This document shows positions 33,693-41,939 of a stretch of DNA of 64,000 nt, in pieces. Within the stretch, counting starts at the first letter, position 1. The number at the start of each line of letters is the position of its first letter. The stretch comes from a bacterium (GTDB lineage: Bacteria > Bacillota > Clostridia > Oscillospirales > Acutalibacteraceae): positions 1 to 64,000 of the forward strand of contig JAHLAX010000032.1 in the NCBI GenBank assembly GCA_020625875.1, in the 5' to 3' direction. The position numbers and the translations under genes are program-made. Under the pieces are notes generated by a model, which was not told the origin of the DNA, ran no database searches, and was given only the letters and a program-made list of their open reading frames with translations.

Positions 33693-34299
33693 TCAAATCC
33701 TCTGTGTATTCCGAAAGCACAGCGTTTATGTCGCCCCACGAGTAGCCCATTCTTTGAAGCGCGGCTACAGCGCGGCGTCTGCCTTTTTCATCATTGACGG
33801 CGTTGCTGTACTTTGTTTGTATCAAAATTTCGATATGTTCTCTAGGGTCGGGGTCGAGCTCCTCAAGAATCTGCTCCGAAAGCTCTCTGTCAATGCCCTT
33901 TTCGCCCAGCTTGTATTTAACGGCGCGGGCTGACAGATGTTTGACGTTTATGAGCTCCTCGGCGTAGCGGCGCGCGAACTTCTCGTCGTTAACAAGCCCG
34001 AGCTCCTCCATACGCTCAACCGCCTTTTTTGCGGAGCTTGTATCAGAGGTTTTCGCTATCTTGGTTTCGAGCTCGCGTTTTGAGTGGTCACGATAGGAGA
34101 TAAGCCACAGGGCTTTTTCCTTGGCGCGCTTTTCGTTCGAGAGGTCAACAAGCTCCTTGAGCTCATCGTCGGTTATCTCGCTGCCGACAGAATATCGGCT
34201 CGCGATAATAGTCTCTGTGTCGAGCTTGAGCGCGAACTCGCCGTCGATATAGAGCGCCGAGAGTTTTTTTCGCTTCGGAACAATATCGGTGATAATCAT
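33682..34299 (-). CDS. recX: RecX regulatory protein
   Basis: RecX binds RecA filaments and limits their activity. The protein has about 205 residues of helical repeats, with typical phrases KEKALWLISYRDHSKRELETK and LNDEKFARRYAEELI-like NDEKFARRYAEE. I choose the ATG at 34299, in the TGATG overlap with the recA stop; the track uses a TTG one codon earlier. It lies directly downstream of recA in an operon with rimO, so RecA and its modulator are made together. Confidence 0.92.
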   Translation of the reverse strand: MIITDIVPKRKKLSALYIDGEFALKLDTETIIASRYSVGSEITDDELKELVDLSNEKRAKEKALWLISYRDHSKRELETKIAKTSDTSSAKKAVERMEELGLVNDEKFARRYAEELINVKHLSARAVKYKLGEKGIDRELSEQILEELDPDPREHIEILIQTKYSNAVNDEKGRRRAVAALQRMGYSWGDINAVLSEYTEDLNEI

Positions 34300-35390
34300 C
34301 AATCTTCTACGAGCACGTCGATGTTGGCGCTTTTGGCTTTGCTCTCAGCAGCAGGTTTTGCCGCTATGGGCTTAGCCTTGGCGGGAGCTTTTTTCTTTGG
34401 TGAAAGCTTGTCGACGTTTTCCCAGAGCTCGGTTTCGATTGCTTTGTAGAGTTCTTCGTTATTCAAAAGCATTTCTTTGACATTTTCACGACCTTGTCCG
34501 AGGCGCTCGCCGTTGTAGCTGAACCACGCGCCAGCCTTCTGGATAACATCCGCTTTAACGGCGAGGTCAACCAGCTCGCCTACACGGCTGATGCCCTGAC
34601 CATACATAATATCGAACTCCGCTTCTTTAAACGGCGGAGCTATTTTGTTTTTAACAACCTTGGCGCGTGTGCGGTTACCTATCATTTCGCCGCCCTGCTT
34701 TAAGGTTTCGATTCTTCTTACATCAATACGAACGGACGAATAGAACTTGAGCGCGCGGCCGCCTGTTGTAACTTCGGGGTTGCCGTAAACAACGCCGACC
34801 TTCTCACGAAGCTGGTTGATGAAAATTGCCACGCAGTTGCTCTTGTTGATAGCGCCCGCGAGTTTTCTTAATGCCTGTGACATAAGGCGCGCGTGCAAGC
34901 CGACGTGGCTGTCGCCCATTTCGCCTTCAATTTCCGCCTTAGGAACAAGCGCGGCTACAGAGTCGATAACAATTACGTCAATGGCGCCCGAGCGAATCAG
35001 AGCCTCCGCGATTTCGAGCGCGTCTTCGCCTGTGTCGGGTTGAGAAACGAGCAGAGAGTCAACGTCAACGCCCAGCGCTGAGGCGTAAGTCGGGTCAAGC
35101 GCGTGCTCAACGTCGATGAACGCGACGTTGCCGCCGTTCTTTTGACCTTCCGCGATACAATGGAGCGAGAGTGTGGTTTTACCCGAACTCTCGGGGCCGT
35201 AAATCTCAACAATTCTTCCTCTCGGAAGTCCGCCGATACCGAGCGCAATATCGAGCGACAGAGAGCCTGTCGAGATGTGATCAATATTCATATGCTGATT
35301 CTGACCGAGGCGCATTACCGCGCCTTTGCCGAATTGCTTTTCAATCTGTCCGAGCGCTGTTTCAAGCGCTTTGTTTTTATCTACTGCCAT
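34299..35390 (-). CDS. recA: Recombinase A
   Basis: RecA drives strand exchange and the SOS response. The 363 residues hold Walker A in GPESSGKTT, Walker B region [10 protein letters not shown], loop L1 ([18 protein letters not shown]) and L2 ([17 protein letters not shown]) intact. The C-terminal tail is Lys/Ala-rich, then ends in IDVLVED. The promoter lies at 35510-35538; the long leader holds a heptamer-repeat tract. No clear LexA box (GAAC-N4-GTTC type) was seen near the promoter. Confidence 0.99.
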   Translation of the reverse strand: MAVDKNKALETALGQIEKQFGKGAVMRLGQNQHMNIDHISTGSLSLDIALGIGGLPRGRIVEIYGPESSGKTTLSLHCIAEGQKNGGNVAFIDVEHALDPTYASALGVDVDSLLVSQPDTGEDALEIAEALIRSGAIDVIVIDSVAALVPKAEIEGEMGDSHVGLHARLMSQALRKLAGAINKSNCVAIFINQLREKVGVVYGNPEVTTGGRALKFYSSVRIDVRRIETLKQGGEMIGNRTRAKVVKNKIAPPFKEAEFDIMYGQGISRVGELVDLAVKADVIQKAGAWFSYNGERLGQGRENVKEMLLNNEELYKAIETELWENVDKLSPKKKAPAKAKPIAAKPAAESKAKSANIDVLVED

Positions 35391-35411
35391 TTCACATACC
35401 TCCGCGATGTT

Positions 35412-35452
35412 TTTTAGTTGTCAGTTGTCAGTAATCAGTATTCAGTTAACGG
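35412..35452. repeat. Heptamer-period repeat tract in the recA leader
   Basis: CAGTTGT, CAGTTGT, CAGTAAT and CAGTATT follow each other with a 7-base period, then CAGTTAA. The tract lies between the recA promoter and its start codon, so it is transcribed in the recA leader. Confidence 0.7.
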
Positions 35453-35509
35453 TGGGCTCCGCCCGAACCCATTTACAGCTAATCACTGAACGCAAAAATT
35501 TACTATTCT

Positions 35510-35538
35510 ATTTTAATATATCTTAATGAAAAAATCAA
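35510..35538 (-). promoter_or_regulatory. Promoter of recA
   Basis: On the minus strand, TTGATT (35533-35538) and TAAAAT (35510-35515) are spaced 17 bases apart. The start codon is about 115 bases downstream of the expected start of transcription. Confidence 0.7.
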
Positions 35539-35570
35539 TATAAAAGGGTTAAAAAATTCGAACAAATTTT

Positions 35571-36422
35571 CTATTTACCATTCAGAGTCCCATTAATCGC
35601 CCTTTGAATATCGCTGAAATCAAAATGAGCCGTAATATTCGTAAAACCTTCGGCTTCCATAAGCGCTTTGACCGTGTCGAATTGTCCTTCGCCCAGCTCA
35701 AAGGCGAGTGTTCCGCCGCGCTTAAGCTTTTTGCTCCATTCTCTTATTATGAATCGGTAAAAGTCATAGCCGTCCTCGCCGCCGTCAAGCGCCATTCGCG
35801 GCTCAAAGCCGACTTCTGTTTGCAGACCTTTTATCTCGTCTGACTTTATATACGGCGGGTTTGACAGAATCAAATCGAAATAACCGTTATTAAAATCCTT
35901 ATAATACTCAAAAACATCGCCCTCAATTACTTTTACATCGGCGTTGTTCAGATTAACGTTTTCATAAATATAGGGGAGGGCGTCTTTTGATTTTTCGACA
36001 GCGTAAACCTCCGAGTCGGTTTCTTTAGCGATAACGACAGCCAGCGCTCCGCTGCCCGAGCAGAGGTCGAGCACTTTAGCGCGGGGCTTTTCTTTTAATA
36101 TATCAAGGCACGTTCTCAATAATACCTCAGTGTCGTCGCGCGGAATCAGTACGCCCTCGCCGACCTTGAAGCGGTAGCCGAAGAATTCCCACTCGCCGAG
36201 AATGTATTGCAAAGGCTCGCCATTAAGCCTGCGTTCAACCAGTTTATTGAACAGTTCAAGCTCGGCGTCGTTCACAGCAGTTGCGGGATTAATTATTAAA
36301 TCCTGCTGAGAAACTCCGAATGCCTTTTCAACAAGGCATAATGAATTAAAGGCAGGATTTTCAATTCCTGCCTTATCAAATTTGTCTTTAGTTTTTTTTA
36401 CTAATTCTTTAACAACAACCAT
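35571..36422 (-). CDS. prmC: Release-factor glutamine methyltransferase
   Basis: PrmC methylates the GGQ glutamine of peptide-chain release factors. The start is taken at the ATG at 36422, giving 283 residues; the longer frame reads into DUF1385. The N-terminal helical domain precedes the methyltransferase fold with VLDLCSGSGALAVVIA and the substrate motif LSNPPYI. The gene overlaps DUF1385 by 14 bases, a pairing common in Firmicutes, where prfA is often near; prfA is not seen here. Confidence 0.95.
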   Translation of the reverse strand: MVVVKELVKKTKDKFDKAGIENPAFNSLCLVEKAFGVSQQDLIINPATAVNDAELELFNKLVERRLNGEPLQYILGEWEFFGYRFKVGEGVLIPRDDTEVLLRTCLDILKEKPRAKVLDLCSGSGALAVVIAKETDSEVYAVEKSKDALPYIYENVNLNNADVKVIEGDVFEYYKDFNNGYFDLILSNPPYIKSDEIKGLQTEVGFEPRMALDGGEDGYDFYRFIIREWSKKLKRGGTLAFELGEGQFDTVKALMEAEGFTNITAHFDFSDIQRAINGTLNGK

Positions 36423-37404
36423 TTTTAACAATGTCCGAACCGTCGTCGGGGATGACCGCCTCAATCGCCGTGATGGCAACCTCGCACATATCCTCGTTTG
36501 GTTCCTTTGTAGTGATTCTCTGAGCCCAAAGCCCAGGAGCGGCTATAATCCTTGTCAGTCTGTTATCGTGCTTACCGCAGAATTTAATCAGCTCATATCC
36601 GAGCGCGATTGTCAGCGGTAGCAGCGCGATTTTAAAAACAGGTCTGAGCACGGCTACGCCAAACGGAGCGTGCGGAATAAACAAGCCGATGATGATACCC
36701 ACAAGCAGGCTTAAAAGGATAAAGCTTGTACCGCAGCGGGGATGAAAACGGCGCTGCTTCTTGACGTTCTCAACAGTGAGAGGGAGCTCGTTTTCGTAGC
36801 AGAAAATCGCCTTGTGCTCCGCTCCGTGATATTGAAAAACACGTTTCATATCGGGCATCTGAGATACAATTAATATATAGCTCAGGAAAATTACGATTTT
36901 TAAAAAGCCCTCAATAACCGACTGCCAGAATCTTACATCGTTGCCGCCCTTGTTAATCGCGGGAATCCATAACCCGAATAAGTTAAATATCCATGTCGGC
37001 AGGAAGAAGAAAAGCAGTACAGCCAGAGCTACGCCCAGTATGGTTGAGAAAATCATAAGAACTTTCATAAATTTATCGCCGAGCTTTTCGTCGATCCATT
37101 TTTCAAATTTGCTCGGTTCTTCTTCCACAATTTCGCCCGCTTCCATAGCTTTGTTAGCCGAGAGCATAAGGCTTTTGTAGCTTAGGCGCATTGAATCAAT
37201 CATTCCCGCTACTCCGCGGAAGAACGGTACTTTCCATATTTTAGATTTTTCAGCCAGGAATGTCATCTTGACGTCTTCTGTATATATCTCATCTTCGCCC
37301 ACACGAACGGCGACCGTGGTTTTTTTGGGACCGCGCATCATAATGCCCTCAATAAGGGCACTGCCGCCGATGGACGTAATCTTTTTTGTTTTTGTTTTAC
37401 TCAT
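36409..37404 (-). CDS. DUF1385 family membrane protein
   Basis: This 331-residue protein starts with the family hallmark GGSALIEGIMMRGPKKTTVAVR. Four or five membrane helices follow (about 105-130, 165-185, 225-250, 255-275), with FQYHGAEHKAIFCYENELPLT and HPRCGTSFIL between them; the His and Cys residues could bind a metal. Function is unknown. It is translationally coupled to prmC. Confidence 0.9.
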   Translation of the reverse strand: MSKTKTKKITSIGGSALIEGIMMRGPKKTTVAVRVGEDEIYTEDVKMTFLAEKSKIWKVPFFRGVAGMIDSMRLSYKSLMLSANKAMEAGEIVEEEPSKFEKWIDEKLGDKFMKVLMIFSTILGVALAVLLFFFLPTWIFNLFGLWIPAINKGGNDVRFWQSVIEGFLKIVIFLSYILIVSQMPDMKRVFQYHGAEHKAIFCYENELPLTVENVKKQRRFHPRCGTSFILLSLLVGIIIGLFIPHAPFGVAVLRPVFKIALLPLTIALGYELIKFCGKHDNRLTRIIAAPGLWAQRITTKEPNEDMCEVAITAIEAVIPDDGSDIVKNGCC

Positions 37405-37428
37405 AAAAATACCTTCACTAAATCTATC

Positions 37429-38874
37429 TTAATTATTTGTTGAATTGTCGGACTTCATAACAGGGAGCTTTATTGTGACTGTTGTGCCTACTCCTACGCC
37501 CGACTCAAGCTCAAGAGTACCCTTGTGAAGCTGAACAATCTCGTCAGCTACAGCAAGTCCGATACCCGAGCCGTTGACCTTTTGGTTAGCCTTATAGAAT
37601 TTTTCCTTTACCTTCGGTAAGTCCTCAGCCGAAATACCGCAGCCCGTGTCAGTGACAATAATTGTGATATAGTCGGGATCGGTTTCGGCGTTATATTTGA
37701 CCTCTATAGCTACAACTCCGTCCTCGGGAGTGTACTTAAGAGCATTGTCTATAATATTGATAAATACTTGTTTGAGCCTGTTGCGGTCGCCGTATACGGC
37801 GGGATAAACAACCTCGGGCTCGTCATAGAGAAGATGCTTGTTCTCGCTTACGGCGCGGTCACGAAGCATATATATTGTTTCGTCGAGCTCCGCCAGAATA
37901 TCGAGCTTTTCGTTGAGCAGAACCATTCGGCCTGTCTGGATTCTAGAGAAGTCCAGAAGCTCCTCAACGATACCCGTAAGGCGCGTACTTTCGTTGATGA
38001 TTACGCTCATACCCTTGTCGAAGGTCTTTCGGTCGAGCTTGCGCTTACTCGAAAGATACATGGTTTCAGCCCAGCCCTTGATAGCCGTCAGCGGTGTTCT
38101 CAGCTCGTGAGATACGCGCGAGATAAAGTCGTTCTTCATCTGCTCTGTCGCCTCAAGGTCCTTAGCCATATCGGTGAAAGCGTCGCACAAATCGCCGATT
38201 TCGTCATCGTTGCGCTTTTCGATTTTAGTGCTGAAATCACCGTGGGCGATTTTACTGGCGGTTTCGCTGAGCTCACGAACGGGAGTAACAATTGACCTGA
38301 TAAAGTATGAGCCCGACAGCGCAATCAAAAACATACAGAGAAGTCCCGAGAATATTACAAGCGCGCTGTAGATTACAATTGTCTGGTTGACATGGTCAAC
38401 AGATACAACATAACGCACCGCTCCGACAACCGAGCCTGTTCGGTTGGTGATGACCTGCGAAAGCCCCGTGATTGTTTCGCCTGAGCTTATGCTTCCGTGA
38501 TAAAACGCCTTGTGCTCCAAATTCTTCTTGGCGTCCTCAAAATCGGGCATAGAGTCACTTTCGTCATATGAGAATCCCGTTGAGGTGAGGACGATTCGTC
38601 CCGAGGAGTTTATAACCATAACCTCGATGTTCTCTTTGTGATGAAAGTTTTCGACATATTCGCGCGCGCCCGATGTAAAAGCGCTGGAGTTGTCAGTTTT
38701 ATAATCCTCAAAAACCGACAGCAGTTCTGTTGATACAGAATTCAGCTCGCGCTCGACCTCGCTGTTAAAAAGGTGGACAATAGCGAAGACAAGACCCGTT
38801 ACGATGAGACTGATTATTAAAAAAATTACAAGCATAGTGCTGAGAACCCATCGTCTGGTAATACCTTTAAACAA
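37429..38874 (-). CDS. Sensor histidine kinase (HAMP, HisKA, HATPase)
   Basis: The 481-residue kinase starts at a TTG with GGAAGG upstream. It has a membrane helix at about 12-35, an extracytoplasmic sensor of about 125 residues, a second helix at about 165-190, a HAMP linker, and the H-box DFISRVSHELRTPLTAIKG. The ATP-binding domain shows NALKYTPEDG, DTGCGISAEDLPKV and GSGIGLAVADEIV. It resembles PhoR/ResE-type kinases. The cognate regulator lies 42 bases upstream in the same transcript. Confidence 0.93.
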   Translation of the reverse strand: MFKGITRRWVLSTMLVIFLIISLIVTGLVFAIVHLFNSEVERELNSVSTELLSVFEDYKTDNSSAFTSGAREYVENFHHKENIEVMVINSSGRIVLTSTGFSYDESDSMPDFEDAKKNLEHKAFYHGSISSGETITGLSQVITNRTGSVVGAVRYVVSVDHVNQTIVIYSALVIFSGLLCMFLIALSGSYFIRSIVTPVRELSETASKIAHGDFSTKIEKRNDDEIGDLCDAFTDMAKDLEATEQMKNDFISRVSHELRTPLTAIKGWAETMYLSSKRKLDRKTFDKGMSVIINESTRLTGIVEELLDFSRIQTGRMVLLNEKLDILAELDETIYMLRDRAVSENKHLLYDEPEVVYPAVYGDRNRLKQVFINIIDNALKYTPEDGVVAIEVKYNAETDPDYITIIVTDTGCGISAEDLPKVKEKFYKANQKVNGSGIGLAVADEIVQLHKGTLELESGVGVGTTVTIKLPVMKSDNSTNN

Positions 38875-38916
38875 GCTTTGTCCTTCCTTTCTTTAGCGTT
38901 TTAGCGTTGGATACTA

Positions 38917-39624
38917 TTAGTTGTTAGTATCCCATTTATAGCCGAGTCCCCATACTGTAACAATGTACTTGGGGTTGGAGGGCTCATCCTCGACCTTCAT
39001 ACGAAGTCTGCGGATATTAACGTCAACGATTTTTTCTTCGCCGACATAAGCGTCGCCCCATACATGTCTGAGAATATCGGTACGGTCAAGAGTTTCGCCG
39101 GGGTTAGAGAAGAAGTATTCCATAATCTGGAACTCAACCTGAGTCAGCTCAATGGTCTCGCCGTTCTTGAGCAGAGCGCGGTTGCGCAGATTGAGTATAA
39201 AGTCGCCCGAGTGGAGCTCCTCTTTAAAGTTGTTTTCGGCGTTAGCCTGAGCCAAAGATACTCTCCTGTGAAGCGAGTCGACTCTCGCCAGGAGCTCAGA
39301 GGGGGAGAAGGGCTTTGAAACATAGTCGTCAGCTCCGAGCATAAGACCTGTAACCTTATCCATTTCCTGAGTTTTGGCTGAGAGCATAATGATGCCTAAG
39401 CCGCCGTTCTTGTTTCTGAGTTCCTTACAAACCTGAAAGCCGTCGATTCCGGGGAGCATAACGTCCAGAATAGCAACGTCAAAGTCTCCGCTGTTCTCAT
39501 CGTACTTCTTAAGGGCAGCTTCGCCGCTGTCTGCTTCGACAACCTCATAACCCGCGCGCTGCAAGTTGATTACGACAAAATCGCGGATAGCAGCTTCGTC
39601 TTCGCACACAAGTACTTTTTTCAT
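38917..39624 (-). CDS. OmpR/PhoB-family response regulator
   Basis: The start is the ATG at 39624, 8 bases after AGGAGG; the TTG two codons earlier is less likely. The 235-residue protein has a receiver domain (LVCEDEAAIRDF, phospho-acceptor in VAILDVMLPGIDG, KPFSPSELLAR) and a winged-helix DNA-binding domain (FSNPGETLDRTDILRHVWG, VDVNIRRLRMKVE). It partners with the kinase downstream. It lies after an FG-GAP-like lipoprotein gene, which may be part of the same sensing unit. Confidence 0.95.
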   Translation of the reverse strand: MKKVLVCEDEAAIRDFVVINLQRAGYEVVEADSGEAALKKYDENSGDFDVAILDVMLPGIDGFQVCKELRNKNGGLGIIMLSAKTQEMDKVTGLMLGADDYVSKPFSPSELLARVDSLHRRVSLAQANAENNFKEELHSGDFILNLRNRALLKNGETIELTQVEFQIMEYFFSNPGETLDRTDILRHVWGDAYVGEEKIVDVNIRRLRMKVEDEPSNPKYIVTVWGLGYKWDTNN

Positions 39625-39658
39625 ATTCAAAACCTCCTATAAAACAATGCGCTGATGT

Positions 39659-40969
39659 TTACACGCTTACATCGCTGAGCGCAAAATTTTCTTTTACTGT
39701 TTTATCGTCTATATACAGAACCGAAGTGTCGCCGATTTTATAGGCAAAGGTGTTCTGGTTATAGTTTTCAATCGTTGAATAACCCTTCATCTTCTCGGGC
39801 GGCGCACCGACATCGAACGCCTTTATGGTGAGGATAAGCGCGCCCTTCTTGTCATTGACAAGGCTGTAAATCTTCATTGTTTTTGAATCTTCCGACAATG
39901 TCGCGGCGGTTGCGTCGATGAAATTCTCGGGCATCTTGAAATAGTAACCGTACTCGATGTTGTTCATACAACGAAAATCCTCGACCAGTTTATTGTTCTT
40001 AATATCAAAGCTTCGCCAACTCGTTACGGGAGCTATATTCTCGGTGTCCGCCGTGTTTGCGGAAGACTTGATGACGGGGAACTCAATAATTTTATCCTCA
40101 TCGATGTCCCGACTTGTGATACTGTAGGAGCGGAATGTAGGGTTGCTGTTTTTTGAAACTGTATATGGATAGTTCATCAACAGCGTTTCTTTAGCGTCAT
40201 AATAGAGAATCTGTGTGTTATAGCCGCCGTCTACTATTCCGTCCACAGCGAGACCTGTAGTTTTTTTATCGAGCAGCGCCGCAGTGACGTTTTCGTATTT
40301 GGTGACTGTTGAGTCCATCGAACACTGGGAGAGCTTATATAACTTCTTTTTGTCATAATCAAAAAGAGTGGCTTTAGCCTCTGAATCGGCGCTTGTGAGT
40401 GTCAGTGTAATTATCTCGCTGCCGCCGTCGCCGTCAAAATCTCCGGTGGCGAAGGTTGAGTAGTTAGTTTTGAAGTTCGCTTCGGACGCCTGAGCGGTTT
40501 TAGGATTATAATTATAGATGCTCAGCTCGTTGATGTCGCCCGAGGTTGTGAATCCCGCGAGAATATCGAGAGTTCCGTCAAAGTTATAGTCCGAGAAGCA
40601 GATGCTGTCTACTTCTGTGTAATCTGTTTTGAAGTCCTGACAGGTTTTCCATTCGTCTTTTACACAGCACATAACGAGCATATGTACACTCTCGTCAAGC
40701 TGTGTGCGATAAAAAGCAACCGCTTCGTCATTTTCGTCGGAGTTGAGGTCCTTGGTTATAATCGCCGAGCGATACTCGCCGTTCTTTGGATATTTAAGCG
40801 AGTACCTGCCGCGGGCGGCTTTTTCGATAAGCTTTTGGATAGCCGCTTCCCGCCCCGTGTTTTTAGGAGGCTGAAGCAGGTTCTCATCGTCAAGCCCTAT
40901 TGAGCAGCTGCTCATCAGTACGCATACAATTATTATAAATAGTATCGGCAAAAAGCGTTTCGCTTTCAT
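39659..40969 (-). CDS. Lipoprotein with FG-GAP/VCBS-like repeats
   Basis: This 436-residue protein starts with a lipoprotein signal ending in LMSSC. The body has calcium-loop-like repeats typical of FG-GAP/VCBS beta-propellers: DLNSDENDEA, DYNFDGTLDIL, DFDGDGGSEII and DIDEDKIIEF. It should sit on the outer face of the membrane. It lies between trmB and the response regulator in a same-strand run with short gaps (9 and 34 bases), so it may supply a ligand-binding or signal-modifying component for the kinase; that is inference. Confidence 0.8.
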   Translation of the reverse strand: MKAKRFLPILFIIIVCVLMSSCSIGLDDENLLQPPKNTGREAAIQKLIEKAARGRYSLKYPKNGEYRSAIITKDLNSDENDEAVAFYRTQLDESVHMLVMCCVKDEWKTCQDFKTDYTEVDSICFSDYNFDGTLDILAGFTTSGDINELSIYNYNPKTAQASEANFKTNYSTFATGDFDGDGGSEIITLTLTSADSEAKATLFDYDKKKLYKLSQCSMDSTVTKYENVTAALLDKKTTGLAVDGIVDGGYNTQILYYDAKETLLMNYPYTVSKNSNPTFRSYSITSRDIDEDKIIEFPVIKSSANTADTENIAPVTSWRSFDIKNNKLVEDFRCMNNIEYGYYFKMPENFIDATAATLSEDSKTMKIYSLVNDKKGALILTIKAFDVGAPPEKMKGYSTIENYNQNTFAYKIGDTSVLYIDDKTVKENFALSDVSV

Positions 40970-40978
40970 ATATGATTG

Positions 40979-41641
40979 CTATCCTTTCTCGGCTTTGAGA
41001 TACTTTATTTTTATGCCTTCATCCGAAAACATTTTTTCATGCTCGGTGACAGGCGAGTCCTCGGGGCTTATTTCGCTGTTGTGTAAATCGTAGGTTATGT
41101 ATTTTATTCGGTAGTTCTCGTCTTTGAAATATCCGAGGCTTTCTTTGAACAGTTCGTCGTCGTCGGTTTTGAAATGAATCTCGTCTCCGCCCGTCAGCAT
41201 TTCTCGGTAAAGCCTGAGCTTTGAGGGGTAGGTGAGGCGGCGTTTTTTGTGTTTGGGCTTTGGCCACGGATTGCAGAAGTTTATATAAATCCTGCTTATT
41301 CTGTCGTCAGGCGAGATAATATCGCCGAGCATATCAACGTTATAGCGCACAAGCGCGATGTTGTTTATTTCACGGTTGTTATCTTCAAAAAGCTTTACGA
41401 TATTTCTGCGCCCTACGCCAAGCATATCGAGCTTAATATCAACAGCGATAAAGTTGATTTCGGGGTGGAGCAGTGCCATCTGACCAACAAACGAGCCCTT
41501 GCCGCAGCCGACCTCGAGCATTATGGGATTGTCGTTATTAAAAAAGCTCTGCCATTTTCCGCGGTAATTCTTAGGCTCAGCCACATAAAAACCGCATACA
41601 CTGAGCTCGGGCTCCGCCCATTTTTTCTTTCTTATTCTCAT
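40979..41641 (-). CDS. trmB: tRNA (guanine-N7)-methyltransferase
   Basis: TrmB makes 7-methylguanosine at position 46 of tRNA. The 220 residues are normal. Landmarks are NPIMLEVGCGKGSFVGQMA for cofactor binding, INFCNPWPKPKHKKRRLT for the active site, and HFKTDDDELF. It heads the run that continues into the lipoprotein and two-component genes. Confidence 0.95.
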   Translation of the reverse strand: MRIRKKKWAEPELSVCGFYVAEPKNYRGKWQSFFNNDNPIMLEVGCGKGSFVGQMALLHPEINFIAVDIKLDMLGVGRRNIVKLFEDNNREINNIALVRYNVDMLGDIISPDDRISRIYINFCNPWPKPKHKKRRLTYPSKLRLYREMLTGGDEIHFKTDDDELFKESLGYFKDENYRIKYITYDLHNSEISPEDSPVTEHEKMFSDEGIKIKYLKAEKG

Positions 41642-41864
41642 ATATTCCCATTCTTCTGTTTTTGAGCATAACTATACATCAAACATTATAACAAATTATA
41701 ATCAATAATGCAATCTTTATTTTACAGTTTTTACAAGAGGAAAATATTTTTCTTTAAAAGATTAAAAAACTGTAAAAAACCAGCTGTATAATTCCGATAA
41801 AGAATTAAAATTGTGATAATCGTATTACAAATCTTTTGTTATTCCTTTAAAACCTATTTATCAG
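41642..41864. other. AT-rich divergent intergenic region
   Basis: No gene was seen. The region separates the minus-strand trmB run from the plus-strand zinc-ribbon gene and must hold the trmB promoter. No structured RNA stood out. Confidence 0.4.
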
Positions 41865-41893
41865 TTGACAAAACTACTTTTTTATTTTAATAT
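41865..41893 (+). promoter_or_regulatory. Promoter of the zinc-ribbon/PAP2 transcript
   Basis: A perfect TTGACA (41865-41870) and TAATAT (41888-41893) are spaced 17 bases apart. Confidence 0.7.
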
Positions 41894-41939
41894 TTTAGTG
41901 TACTAAATTGTGTTTTTGAGGCACAAAAGGAGGAAAAAT

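Noticed and set aside
20434-35452. Heptamer repeat tracts considered as CRISPR arrays
   Set aside because: The period is 7 bases, with no spacers, no 25-35 base repeats and no cas genes nearby.
35391-35570. LexA (SOS) box at the recA promoter
   Set aside because: No sequence close to the Firmicutes GAAC-N4-GTTC consensus was seen near the -35 or -10.
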